Part shown: positions 9,424 through 17,069 of the stretch, one piece after another
Layout of the letters: every line of letters begins with the position of its first letter
Position numbering within the stretch: position 1 is the stretch's first letter
Source: an uncultured Spartobacteria bacterium
GTDB taxonomy: Bacteria > Verrucomicrobiota > Verrucomicrobiia > Chthoniobacterales > Chthoniobacteraceae
Assembly: GCA_903882875.1 (NCBI GenBank)
Contig: CAIRYQ010000079.1
Coordinates: forward strand, 1 to 64,000
Length of the DNA: 64,000 nt
Direction of reading: 5' to 3'
Made by a program: the position numbers and the translations under genes
The notes under the pieces: model-generated
The model's input: the letters and a program-made list of their open reading frames with translations, nothing else
What the model was told of the DNA's origin: nothing
The model's database searches: none

Positions 9424-10089
9424 ATGCTCCTCGATTTCATGCAAAAGGGCGGACCCGTGATGTGGTTCATTCTCGTGTGCAGCGTGCTCGGAAGCGCCGT
9501 GTTCCTGGAGCGCCTGATTTATTTTCACCGCATCAGCGTCCGCGTCGGCGAATTCATGCGCGGCCTCTCGAACCTGATCCGCGGACGCCGTTACGCGGAG
9601 GCGCAGATGGAGGCGGCGGCGACGCGCGGGCCGGTGCAGAGGGTCGTCCACGCCGCGATCATCCGCCACAGCGCGCCGCGCTCGGAGCTGAAGGACATCG
9701 TAGAGGAGGCCGGCCAGCTCGAGGTGCCGCGCCTCGAACGCCGCCTGGGGATGCTCGCGACGCTCGCCTTTCTCACGCCGCTGCTCGGGCTGCTTGGGAC
9801 GGTGGCTGGGATGATCCAGACTTTCCAAAGCATGGCCGCGACGCCCGGAATGACGAGCCCCGCCGACATCGGAAACGGGATTTACCAGTCGCTCATCACG
9901 ACGGCCTCGGGGCTTGCCGTGTGCATCCCGTGCGCGATGGCCTACGCATATCTCAGCGCGCGAGCGAACGCGGTCATCCACGACATGGAGCGGGCGGGCA
10001 TCGAGGTCGTGAACCTGCTCGTGGAAAGCCGGCAGCATCCGGACATCATCGAGTTTGGCGAGACGCAGCGGCGCTCGGAAAAGACCTGA
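9424..10089 (+). CDS. exbB: MotA/TolQ/ExbB proton channel protein
   Basis: A protein of 221 residues with three expected membrane spans: near the N-terminus (VMWFILVCSVLGSAVFLERL) and two in the second half (LATLAFLTPLLGLLGTVAGM and SLITTASGLAVCIPCAMAYA). The TVAGMIQTFQ and LITTASGLAV stretches are family hallmarks, including the channel threonines. With ExbD it harvests proton-motive force to drive TonB. The stop lies two bases before the exbD GTG start, so the three genes 9424-11260 form one operon. Confidence 0.92.
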   Translation: MLLDFMQKGGPVMWFILVCSVLGSAVFLERLIYFHRISVRVGEFMRGLSNLIRGRRYAEAQMEAAATRGPVQRVVHAAIIRHSAPRSELKDIVEEAGQLEVPRLERRLGMLATLAFLTPLLGLLGTVAGMIQTFQSMAATPGMTSPADIGNGIYQSLITTASGLAVCIPCAMAYAYLSARANAVIHDMERAGIEVVNLLVESRQHPDIIEFGETQRRSEKT

Positions 10090-10091
10090 CC

Positions 10092-10496
10092 GTGAAGCTC
10101 GATCGCAGCTATCACTTTCACCTCGCGCTGTTCGGCATCATGCCGCTGCTGAACGTGCTCGTGCTTGTGCTCGTCTTCTATGTGCTCGGGTCGAAATTCA
10201 CGCTCACGCCGGGCGTGCAGGTGAGCCTCCCGGTCACGTCGTTCGCGCTCGGCGCGCAGCGCAATGCGGAGATCGTGAGCATCACTGGCGGGCCCGCGCC
10301 CGCGATCTACCACCGCGACCGCGAGGTTACGATGGACGAGCTGCGCGGCAACCTTTCCGAAAACAAATCCGCGGAGAAATGGCTGGTGATCAAGGCCGAC
10401 GCCGGCACGCCCGCGGGCATCGTCGCCGCCGTCACGGACGAGGCGCTGCGCCGCAACTACTCGGTGATCCTCGCAGGCGACATCCCGAAAAAATGA
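10092..10496 (+). CDS. exbD: ExbD/TolR-type biopolymer transport protein
   Basis: A protein of 134 residues from a GTG start (VKLDRSYHFHLALFGIMPLL). It has a single N-terminal membrane span (IMPLLNVLVLVLVFYVLGS) followed by a periplasmic domain with the family motif KWLVIKADAGTPAGIVAAV. In most ExbD/TolR proteins a conserved membrane Asp precedes the span's centre; here I see MPLLNVLVL, with Asn at or near that place, so proton coupling may differ from the norm. The stop overlaps the tonB start. Confidence 0.88.
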   Translation: MKLDRSYHFHLALFGIMPLLNVLVLVLVFYVLGSKFTLTPGVQVSLPVTSFALGAQRNAEIVSITGGPAPAIYHRDREVTMDELRGNLSENKSAEKWLVIKADAGTPAGIVAAVTDEALRRNYSVILAGDIPKK

Positions 10497-11260
10497 ACGA
10501 CACGGAAGCCGGGACGCCCGTGATTTTCACATGGGCCGACAAGGAAAGCAGCTCGTGGTGGCTCGCGGCGCTCATCTTCGTTTCGCTCTTCCTGCACAGC
10601 GCGGCGTTCTTTCTTTTTCGGGGTAAGGAATCCGCCGCGCCCCGCATGGTGCGCACTGCGCCGATGGTGCAGATCCTCACCGCTTCGGCCGACCCGTCGC
10701 GGCACAATTCCGAGGCCGATGCGCTGCTGCAATGGCTCGCGATGCACGATCCCGCGCTCGTGGCGAAGGTGCAGACCGTCGAGCCAGCGGGGTTGCTCGA
10801 CATCCGATACCGGCCGTCTTTTCAGGAGATCCGGACACAGCCGCTGACCGCGCCGCCGGAGCCGCCGACGATCCAGATCCCCCCCGCCCGCGATCCGCTG
10901 GCGATGATTCGCAGCGTCTCGCGGACGGAAAAGGCCACGCCTCCCGAATCCCAGCCGCAGGCGACGCAGGTGCGGTTTTCCGCGGCGTTGCAGCCGCACG
11001 TGAACCAACCGCAGACATTCGCGCCGACGGTGAAAACGGCCGCGCAGATGCGGCCGACGACCGTGCTCGCGGGCGTGGATGCCGATGGCGGGACGCGATT
11101 TGCATTCGTGCAGCAGGCTTCCGGCGACGAGGCGCTCGACCGCGATGCACTCGCATTCGTCCGCGCGCTGAATTTTTCCAAGACGGGCGACGGCGTGCAG
11201 TGGGGTACGATCACCATCATGTGGGGCGACGACGTCGTTGCGCCTGTGGCACCACGGTAA
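10493..11260 (+). CDS. TonB-like energy transducer
   Basis: A protein of 255 residues starting at ATG 10493, which overlaps the exbD stop (ATGA). It has a short cytosolic tail, one membrane anchor (WWLAALIFVSLFLHSAAFFLF), a proline-rich periplasmic linker (PLTAPPEPPTIQIPPARDP) and a C-terminal domain (FAFVQQASGDEALDRDALAFVRALNF ... WGTITIMWG) resembling the TonB/TolA C-terminal fold. Position after exbB-exbD supports a role coupling inner-membrane energy to an outer-membrane receptor. No TonB-dependent receptor lies nearby. The C-terminal domain is divergent, so TolA-like function is an alternative. Confidence 0.8.
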   Translation: MNDTEAGTPVIFTWADKESSSWWLAALIFVSLFLHSAAFFLFRGKESAAPRMVRTAPMVQILTASADPSRHNSEADALLQWLAMHDPALVAKVQTVEPAGLLDIRYRPSFQEIRTQPLTAPPEPPTIQIPPARDPLAMIRSVSRTEKATPPESQPQATQVRFSAALQPHVNQPQTFAPTVKTAAQMRPTTVLAGVDADGGTRFAFVQQASGDEALDRDALAFVRALNFSKTGDGVQWGTITIMWGDDVVAPVAPR

Positions 11261-11264
11261 CCGC

Positions 11265-11504
11265 ATGTTCCGACTCGAACTCCACGAGCTGCTTTTCGTT
11301 TACGCGGGCCTCTGCCTCGTGATCATCCTGCTCGCGTCGGTGCTGCACAATGTCCGCCGCAACAGCCGCGAGCGGCACGCGCACCGGACACTCGTGAAAT
11401 GCCACCTGTGCGCATTCGAGTTTCGCGACGAGACTGGCGCCGACCTTCCGATGTGCCCGTGCTGCGGCACGCCCGTGAACCGCGATCCGGTTTCGCGGCT
11501 CTGA
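11265..11504 (+). CDS. Small membrane protein with zinc ribbon
   Basis: A protein of 79 residues from ATG 11265. It has a hydrophobic N-terminal helix (LLFVYAGLCLVIILLASVL), a basic stretch (RRNSRERHAHR) and a four-cysteine zinc ribbon (CHLC ... CPCC). It starts four bases after the tonB stop, so it is probably the fourth gene of the exbB-exbD-tonB operon. No specific function is recognised; a membrane-tethered metal-binding adaptor is the simplest reading. Confidence 0.75.
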   Translation: MFRLELHELLFVYAGLCLVIILLASVLHNVRRNSRERHAHRTLVKCHLCAFEFRDETGADLPMCPCCGTPVNRDPVSRL

Positions 11505-11552
11505 ACGCACTTCCCGCTTTTCATCGGCCCGGTGCTTCTGGCAAGGTTCGAC

Positions 11553-13103
11553 ATGGCACCTCTCGACGACCAGTTCTACCAGCCGGCCGACCAGTTTTTC
11601 CCGACGCACAGCGGCGTCGGCCTCACCTACGACGACGTCACGCTCGCCACGCTCTACAGCGAAGTCATCCCGCGCGACGCGAGCCTCGACACACAGCTTC
11701 ACGAGCGACTCCAGCTCCGCCTGCCGATCATCTCGGCGGACATGGACACCGTGACGGAATCGCCAATGGCCATCGCGATGGCGCGCGCCGGCGGACTCGG
11801 CCACATCCATTGCTACATGCCCGAGCGCCAGCAGCTCTCCGAGGTGAGCCGCGTGAAAAACAACGTCCACGGTTTGATCCAGGAGCCGATCAAAGTCGGG
11901 CCGGAACAGCTCATCGGCGAAGTGCTCGCGATGATCGAGGATCGGCGCTTCGGCTTCAGCACATTTCCAGTCGTGGATGAAAAAAATACGCTGATCGGGC
12001 TGTTGCCGGGCAACGTGGTCCGCGAGCGGTATGCGAAGCGCAAAGTGATCGAAGCGATGATGCCGCGCGCGCAGGTCCAGACGATTCACGAGCGCGAACT
12101 GGGCAGCGAACCCATCAAGGCCGCGGACCATTTTTTCACCGCGCACATGGGCATCCACAAGCTGCTCGTCGTCGGCGAAGGCGATGTGCTGCGCGGCCTT
12201 TTCACGCTCAGCGACATCGAGCGCATCCTGCACGAGCACGGCTCGCATTTCAAACCGGCGCGCGATGAGAAATTCCGTCTGCTGTGCGGCGCGAGCATCA
12301 TCGGCCTGCGGAAAGCCGACGGCACGCTCGACCGCGAGCGCATCATCGGCCACGCGGGCGCGCTCGTCGAACGCGGCTGCGACGTGATCGCCGTGAGCAC
12401 CGCACACGGCCACAGCGCGGGCGTGGGCGACACGGTGAAGCTGATCCGCGACGCTTTTCCCGAACTGCCGATCATCGCGGGAAACGTCACGAGCGGTGCC
12501 GGTGTCGAGTACCTCGCGAAGTGCGGCGCAAATGTGATCAAGGTCGGCCAGGGCCCTGGTTCGATCTGCACCACGCGCGTCGTCGCGGGCGTCGGCATCC
12601 CGCAGCTCACGGCGCTCTACGTCGCGAGCCGCGCGGCGGAAAAATGCGGCGTCACCATCATCGCCGACGGCGGTGTGGTGAAGAGCGGCGACATCGTGAA
12701 GGCGCTCACGCTCGCGCAGGCGGTGATCTGCGGCGGACTGCTCGCCGGCTGCCCCGAGGCACCGGGGCAGATCATGGAAATCAACGGCAAGCTCTACAAA
12801 CAGTACCGCGGCATGGGCAGCGCCGCCGCGATGACTGCGGGCAGTGCTGCCCGCTACGGGCATTCGGCGAAGGACTCCACGCGCAAGGTCGCCGCCGAGG
12901 GCATCGAGGCGTTGAAGGAAGTCAGCCCGCCGGTGGAACTCGTCCTCGCGCAGCTCGCGGGCGGCGTTCAGAGCGGGCTCGGCTATCTCGGCTCGCGCGA
13001 TCTTCCCACGCTGCGGAAGGCCGCGCGCTTCATCCGCGTCACAAGCGCCGGCCAGCGCGAGAGCGCGCCGCACGATGTGATCGAGGTGAAGGCGACGAAG
13101 TGA
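11553..13103 (+). CDS. guaB: IMP dehydrogenase
   Basis: A protein of 516 residues from ATG 11553 ([16 protein letters not shown]). It oxidises IMP to XMP with NAD, the committed step of guanine nucleotide synthesis. Visible features: the N-terminal TYDDVTL block, tandem CBS region (~95-215, FSTFPVVDE and IHKLLVV ... [11 protein letters not shown]), the active-site loop [18 protein letters not shown] with the catalytic Cys, the phosphate-binding IIADGG and the flap YRGMGS. Length is normal for the family. Confidence 0.95.
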   Translation: MAPLDDQFYQPADQFFPTHSGVGLTYDDVTLATLYSEVIPRDASLDTQLHERLQLRLPIISADMDTVTESPMAIAMARAGGLGHIHCYMPERQQLSEVSRVKNNVHGLIQEPIKVGPEQLIGEVLAMIEDRRFGFSTFPVVDEKNTLIGLLPGNVVRERYAKRKVIEAMMPRAQVQTIHERELGSEPIKAADHFFTAHMGIHKLLVVGEGDVLRGLFTLSDIERILHEHGSHFKPARDEKFRLLCGASIIGLRKADGTLDRERIIGHAGALVERGCDVIAVSTAHGHSAGVGDTVKLIRDAFPELPIIAGNVTSGAGVEYLAKCGANVIKVGQGPGSICTTRVVAGVGIPQLTALYVASRAAEKCGVTIIADGGVVKSGDIVKALTLAQAVICGGLLAGCPEAPGQIMEINGKLYKQYRGMGSAAAMTAGSAARYGHSAKDSTRKVAAEGIEALKEVSPPVELVLAQLAGGVQSGLGYLGSRDLPTLRKAARFIRVTSAGQRESAPHDVIEVKATK

Positions 13104-13107
13104 GGCG

Positions 13108-13188
13108 GTAGCCGCGCTTGTGAAAGCGCGGACACTTTTTTCTTTTGCGCCACCGAGAGTCAGCAAGCGTTTTCACCAGCGCAGCTAC
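13108..13188. repeat. Palindromic dispersed repeat (GTAGCCGCGC family), copy 1
   Basis: An 81-bp imperfect inverted repeat between guaB and ribH. The left arm GTAGCCGCGCTTGTGAAAGC pairs with the right arm ending CACCAGCGCAGCTAC. A better-preserved copy is at 44501-44580. It is a REP- or MITE-like element; at RNA level it forms a long hairpin that could terminate guaB transcription. Confidence 0.8.
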
Positions 13189-13234
13189 ACGCGCCCTTGC
13201 GCGTTCCGCTTCCCCCGCTACGCTCCGCGCCCCG

Positions 13235-13729
13235 ATGTCCGCCGCCATGCCAGACCGACCCGCGCCGCTCGCTGTTGCGAGGCGCTTCGCCGTGGTCGCG
13301 AGCATCTACAACTCCGAATTTGTGGACGGCCTCGTCGCCGCGGCACGCGAGGAACTCGCGGCCATCGCGCCGGGATCATCCGTCGAGGTGCATCGTGTGC
13401 CGGGCTCGTTCGAGATCCCGCTCGGCGTGCAGTTTGTCGGTGAGCGGAGAAACGTGGATGCGATTTTTGCATTCGGCCTTCTCTGGCAGGGTGAGACGAG
13501 CCACGCGGATCTCATCGCAACCTCCGTCACGAAGGCGCTGCTCGACATTTCACTGCGCATGAAGCTGCCGGTGCTGCACGAAGTCATCGTCGCGCAGACC
13601 GAAGAGCAGGCGCGTGAGCGGTGCCTCGGCACGAAAATCAACCGCGGCACCGAAGCCGCGCGCGCGGCGGTGCGGATGCTGCAAGCGATCGAGATCATTC
13701 GCGCCGTGCAACGGCAAACATTTCCATGA
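13235..13729 (+). CDS. ribH: 6,7-dimethyl-8-ribityllumazine synthase
   Basis: A protein of 164 residues from ATG 13235. It condenses the ribityl-uracil amine with dihydroxybutanone phosphate, the penultimate riboflavin step. The family pattern is clear: VASIYNSEFVDGLV (substrate-binding aromatic and Asn), HRVPGSFEIPLGVQ (the PGSFE motif), LLWQGETSHADLI (usually IRGxTxHF, with its catalytic His here) and TEEQARER. An ORF extension to 13145 crosses the palindromic repeat and is rejected. It overlaps nusB by four bases, the classic ribH-nusB arrangement. Confidence 0.94.
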   Translation: MSAAMPDRPAPLAVARRFAVVASIYNSEFVDGLVAAAREELAAIAPGSSVEVHRVPGSFEIPLGVQFVGERRNVDAIFAFGLLWQGETSHADLIATSVTKALLDISLRMKLPVLHEVIVAQTEEQARERCLGTKINRGTEAARAAVRMLQAIEIIRAVQRQTFP

Positions 13730-14154
13730 GCAAACGACGCGAAGGCCGCGAGGCGGCCGTTCAATTTCTCTACCAGCAGGACATCCACGGCGATCACACC
13801 ACGGATCTCAGCAAGGATTTCTGGGCGTTCCGCGAAGCAAAGGCGTCCGTGCGCGAATATGCCGACAGCCTCATCGCAGGTGTGAATGCAAACCTCGCGG
13901 GCGTGGATGCGCGCATCGTGAAATACGTCGAGAACTTCGGCATCGCGCGCCTGGCCGCGGTGGATCGCAACATTCTCCGGCTCGCGATCTACGAGATGTT
14001 TCACTGCATGGAGACGCCGCCGGTCGTGGCGATTAACGAGGCGATCGAGATCGCGCGGAAATTTGGAGGCGAGGACAGCAGCCGCTTCGTGAACGGCGTG
14101 CTCGACAAAATCAAAGGCGAACTCACGCGCCCGCTGCGCGAGGCGGCGAAATGA
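13726..14154 (+). CDS. nusB: Transcription antitermination factor NusB
   Basis: A protein of 142 residues. The start ATG overlaps the ribH stop (ATGA). It begins MSKRREGREAAVQFLYQQD, the RNA-binding arginine-rich N-terminus of NusB, and has the later family block LRLAIYEMFHCMETPPVVAINEAIEIARKFGGEDSSRFVNGVLDKI. NusB with NusE (S10) binds boxA RNA and promotes antitermination of rRNA operons. Length is normal. Confidence 0.95.
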   Translation: MSKRREGREAAVQFLYQQDIHGDHTTDLSKDFWAFREAKASVREYADSLIAGVNANLAGVDARIVKYVENFGIARLAAVDRNILRLAIYEMFHCMETPPVVAINEAIEIARKFGGEDSSRFVNGVLDKIKGELTRPLREAAK

Positions 14155-14280
14155 GTGCGGAGTGTACGCCGTCCATCCGGGAATTCCGACGCCATTCAGA
14201 ATTCAAGATTCATCATTCAGCATTCAAAGTGATCTGCCCGCCTCCTACCGTCGGCGGCTACTGATTCCGCACTCCGCACT
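14154..14280. repeat. Intergenic element with 11-bp inverted ends and ATTCA repeats
   Basis: AGTGCGGAGTG at 14154-14164 is the exact reverse complement of CACTCCGCACT at 14270-14280. Inside, at about 14195-14227, ATTCA-type words recur every seven or so bases. The element fills the whole nusB-ftsY gap and begins inside the nusB stop codon. It resembles short non-coding dispersed repeats; no second copy is seen in this window. Confidence 0.65.
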
Positions 14281-14286
14281 TTCCGC

Positions 14287-15135
14287 ATGGCCTTCGGCTT
14301 TCTCAAAAAAATCTGGAACAAATTCACCGGCAAATCGGTGGACTGGGACGAACTCGAGGAGTCGCTCATCCGTGCGGATCTCGGGATCGGCATGACGACG
14401 CGGATCATCAAGGCGCTCCAGGCGAGCAAGGATGTGCCGACGGCGGACAGCGTCGTGAAGGTCGCGCGCGAGGAGATCATCAAGATTCTTCCGACTGATG
14501 CGTGGACGCTGCGCCCGCACGCCTCGAAGCCGAAGGTGATCCTCGTCGTCGGCGTGAACGGCACGGGCAAGACCACGAGCACGGCGAAGCTTGCGGCACT
14601 TTTGAAAAAACGCGGGCACAGCGTGCTGCTCGTCGCGGCGGATACTTTTCGCGCGGCGGCGATCGAACAGCTCGGCGTGTGGGCGGAACGCATCGGCGTG
14701 CCGATCATCAAAGGGCAGTACAACGCCGATCCCGCATCGCTTTGCCACGACGCGTATCAAAAGGCGGAGAAGGACAACATCGAGTTCATCATCTGCGACA
14801 CCGCGGGACGGCTGCACACGAAGCACAACCTCATGGCCGAACTCGGCAAGGTGAAACGCGTGCTGCAAAAGACCGACGCCTCCGCGCCGCACGAGACGCT
14901 GCTCGTGGTGGACGCGACAACGGGTTCGAACGCGGTGAGCCAGGCGCGCGAATTTCACGCAGCGACGACGCTTACCGGTATCATCTGCACGAAGCTCGAC
15001 GGCTCGGGGAAAGGCGGCGTGGTCGTGGCGATCCGCGACGAACTCGGCATCCCGACGCGTTTCATCGGCACCGGCGAGAAGCTTGAGGACTTTGCGTTTT
15101 TCGACAGCCGGGAATTTGCCGAGGCGATGCTGTGA
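14287..15135 (+). CDS. ftsY: Signal recognition particle receptor FtsY
   Basis: A protein of 282 residues: the NG core with almost no acidic A domain, as in many bacteria. SRP-GTPase motifs: GVNGTGKTTSTAKLA (G1), VAADTFRAAAIEQL (G2), ICDTAGRLHTKHNLM (G3), TKLDGSGKGG (G4) and FIGTGEKLEDFAFF (closing loop). The N-terminus MAFGFLKKIWNKFTGK is an amphipathic membrane-targeting helix. FtsY receives Ffh-ribosome complexes at the inner membrane for co-translational insertion. Confidence 0.95.
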   Translation: MAFGFLKKIWNKFTGKSVDWDELEESLIRADLGIGMTTRIIKALQASKDVPTADSVVKVAREEIIKILPTDAWTLRPHASKPKVILVVGVNGTGKTTSTAKLAALLKKRGHSVLLVAADTFRAAAIEQLGVWAERIGVPIIKGQYNADPASLCHDAYQKAEKDNIEFIICDTAGRLHTKHNLMAELGKVKRVLQKTDASAPHETLLVVDATTGSNAVSQAREFHAATTLTGIICTKLDGSGKGGVVVAIRDELGIPTRFIGTGEKLEDFAFFDSREFAEAML

Positions 15136-15207
15136 TGCCGTCTGCGCGGCATTGATTGAAATGCACCGTCGTGCTTTTCGCGCGCCAGAGGCGCCTGTCT
15201 CGCAAGG

Positions 15208-15235
15208 GTGACGGAAGTTTTTCCAAAGGAAGCGC
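15208..15235 (+). other. Possible short leader-plus-unit relic of the 21-bp array element
   Basis: GTGACGGAAG is followed directly by TTTTTCCAAAGGAAGC. The first part equals the opening of the leader shared by arrays 1 and 2, and the second resembles one minus-strand unit of array 1. It lies in the gap between ftsY and the ThuA gene. With only ~26 bases this could be chance. Confidence 0.25.
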
Positions 15236-15314
15236 GTGCGTCGCAGGTTGTCCGCTCGCCGCGCGCACAGGGTGCGCAATTTCCCACCACTCCAAAATCC
15301 CAACCCATCGCACC

Positions 15315-16322
15315 ATGAAAAACCCCATCGCCCTCACGTTTGCCCTCGCATGTCTCGCAGGTGTTTCCTTTGCCGCAGAGAAAAAGCGCGTCGTCGTCTG
15401 CACTGTCACGACCGGATTCCGGCATGGCGGCTCGATCGCGGAGGCGGAGAAGACGCTGCCAAAGCTCGCGAAGGAGAGCGGAGCGTTTGAGATCGTAGAA
15501 TTTGTCCGCCAGCCGGATGCTCCAAAGATCCCGCAGCGCCCGCGCAAGCCGAAGGCTCTCGCGCCGAATGCGAGCGACAAGGACAAGGCGCGGTATGCGG
15601 ATGATCTGAAAAAATTTGAGGCGGAAAATGCGAAGTGGACGCCGGAGCTGGTCGCGGAGGAGAAGGCGGCGAAGGAGGGCTTCGACGCGGCGGTGAAGAA
15701 GAGCCTCGCGGCGCTGTCGCCGGAGCATCTGAGGGCAGAAAAAATTGACGCGGTGATTTTCGCAGACACGACGGGCGACCTGCCGCTGCCGGACAAGGAG
15801 GGCTTCATCAAGTGGATTGAGGACGGGCACGCATTCGTAGGGATGCACTCGGCGAGCGACACGTTCCATCAGTTCAAGGGCTACGGCGAGATGCTGCAGG
15901 GCGAGTTCAAGACGCACGGCAAGCAGGTGCCTGCGGATCTCGTGGCGGGCGACACTTCGCATCCGGCGAATGCGGGCATCGGCAGCAAGTGGGACCTCAA
16001 GCAGGAGGAGATGTACGAGATGAAGGACGGCAGCCATGACCGCTCGAAGGTGCATGTGATCTGGTTCCTGAAGCACCCGCCGCAGCAGCCGGACAAGGCG
16101 GAGTACGCGGCAGTGAGCTGGTGCCGCCTGGCGGGGACGGGACGCGTTTTTTACACGAGCCTCGGGCATCGCGAGGATCTGTGGAATGATGATCCGGCGC
16201 TGCCGGGCCGCATCAATTCGCCGGAAACCTCGAAGCAGTACCAGGCGCACATCCTCGGCGGCATCAAGTGGGCGCTCGGACTCGCGAGCGGCGATGCGAC
16301 GCCGAATCCCGATGTGAAATGA
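15315..16322 (+). CDS. Secreted ThuA-domain protein
   Basis: A protein of 335 residues from ATG 15315, with a signal peptide (MKNPIALTFALACLAGVSFA). The ThuA-like fold shows in VVVCTVTTGFRHGGSIAEAE near the start, DAVIFADTTGDLPLPDKEGFIKWIEDG in the middle, FVGMHSASDTFH and the late block GRVFYTSLGHREDLW. ThuA proteins act on or bind sugars such as trehalose derivatives and are glutamine-amidotransferase-like; activity here is unknown. A charged insert (~70-110; QRPRKPKALAP...) is unusual. Followed 34 bases later by the DUF1080 gene, a frequent partner. Confidence 0.88.
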   Translation: MKNPIALTFALACLAGVSFAAEKKRVVVCTVTTGFRHGGSIAEAEKTLPKLAKESGAFEIVEFVRQPDAPKIPQRPRKPKALAPNASDKDKARYADDLKKFEAENAKWTPELVAEEKAAKEGFDAAVKKSLAALSPEHLRAEKIDAVIFADTTGDLPLPDKEGFIKWIEDGHAFVGMHSASDTFHQFKGYGEMLQGEFKTHGKQVPADLVAGDTSHPANAGIGSKWDLKQEEMYEMKDGSHDRSKVHVIWFLKHPPQQPDKAEYAAVSWCRLAGTGRVFYTSLGHREDLWNDDPALPGRINSPETSKQYQAHILGGIKWALGLASGDATPNPDVK

Positions 16323-16356
16323 TGCGCTGCACGACGAACACCGAAGCATCCGTTTC

Positions 16357-16968
16357 ATGAAGACATCCGCCTTTTTCTTCGCGCTCCTGCTCGGCACCGC
16401 CGCCTTTGCTGCGGATGATGAGAAGGATTTCAAGCCGCTCTTCAACGGCAAGGACATGACGGGCTGGCACGTCCGCAAACCGGAATCGCACAATGCGTGG
16501 AAGGTCGAGGACGGTGTGCTGAAGAACGTGCTCGCGCCGAAGGAGCATGGCGTGGATCTCGTGACGGATGCGAAGTTCCGCGACTTCACGGTGCAATATG
16601 AATACATGGTGCCGGACGGATCCAACTCGGGCTTCTACCTGCGCGGACGGCACGAGATCCAGATTCTCGGCGACTACGCATCCGGCAAGGCGACGAAGGG
16701 CGGCAACGGGGCGATCTACAATTTCAAGGAGCCGTCGGAATTTGTGAGCAAGCCGGGGAACGAGTGGCAGACGGTGGAGGCCACCATCGTCGGAAACAAA
16801 ATCACCGTGATTTTGAACGGGAAGAAAATTCACGACGCCGTGGAGTGCGACAAGCCGACGGGCAGTCAGCTCGACAACGATGTGAAGGAGCCGGGCGCGC
16901 TATTTTTGCAAGGCGATCACGGGACGGTGTCGTTCCGGAACATCCGCATCAAGGAACTCGGGAAGTAG
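16357..16968 (+). CDS. Secreted DUF1080 (3-keto-disaccharide hydrolase-like) protein
   Basis: A protein of 203 residues with a signal peptide (MKTSAFFFALLLGTAAFAAD). The concanavalin-like DUF1080 pattern is complete: FKPLFNGKDMTGWHV, WKVEDGVLKN, FRDFTVQYEYMVPDGSNSGFYLRG, EIQILGDY, GAIYNF, NEWQTVEATIVGNKITVILNG and the closing GTVSFRNIRIKEL. Characterised relatives hydrolyse 3-keto-glycosides. It follows the ThuA gene on the same strand and is probably co-transcribed. It ends in TAG. Confidence 0.92.
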   Translation: MKTSAFFFALLLGTAAFAADDEKDFKPLFNGKDMTGWHVRKPESHNAWKVEDGVLKNVLAPKEHGVDLVTDAKFRDFTVQYEYMVPDGSNSGFYLRGRHEIQILGDYASGKATKGGNGAIYNFKEPSEFVSKPGNEWQTVEATIVGNKITVILNGKKIHDAVECDKPTGSQLDNDVKEPGALFLQGDHGTVSFRNIRIKELGK

Positions 16969-16980
16969 CCGGGTGAAAAC

Positions 16981-17067
16981 GTAGTGCTGGCATCTGTCGG
17001 CACGTCTCGAAGTGAGAGCGATGCGTGCTCCGTCCGTCCTGCAAGCCGACAGGATTGTCGGCTCTAC
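16981..17067. repeat. Palindromic repeat between convergent genes
   Basis: An 87-bp imperfect inverted repeat. The left end GTAGTGCTGGCATCTGTCGGC matches the reverse complement of the right end GCCGACAGGATTGTCGGCTC (+TAC). It lies exactly between the stops of the DUF1080 gene (16968) and the minus-strand kinase gene (17070), so it could act as a bidirectional terminator. Its sequence differs from the GTAGCCGCGC family, implying a second palindrome family. Confidence 0.7.
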
Positions 17068-17069
17068 GC

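Noticed and set aside
11217-13166. 649-residue minus-strand ORF over guaB
   Set aside because: An antisense shadow of guaB with the Arg/Ala/His-rich composition typical of GC-rich complements.
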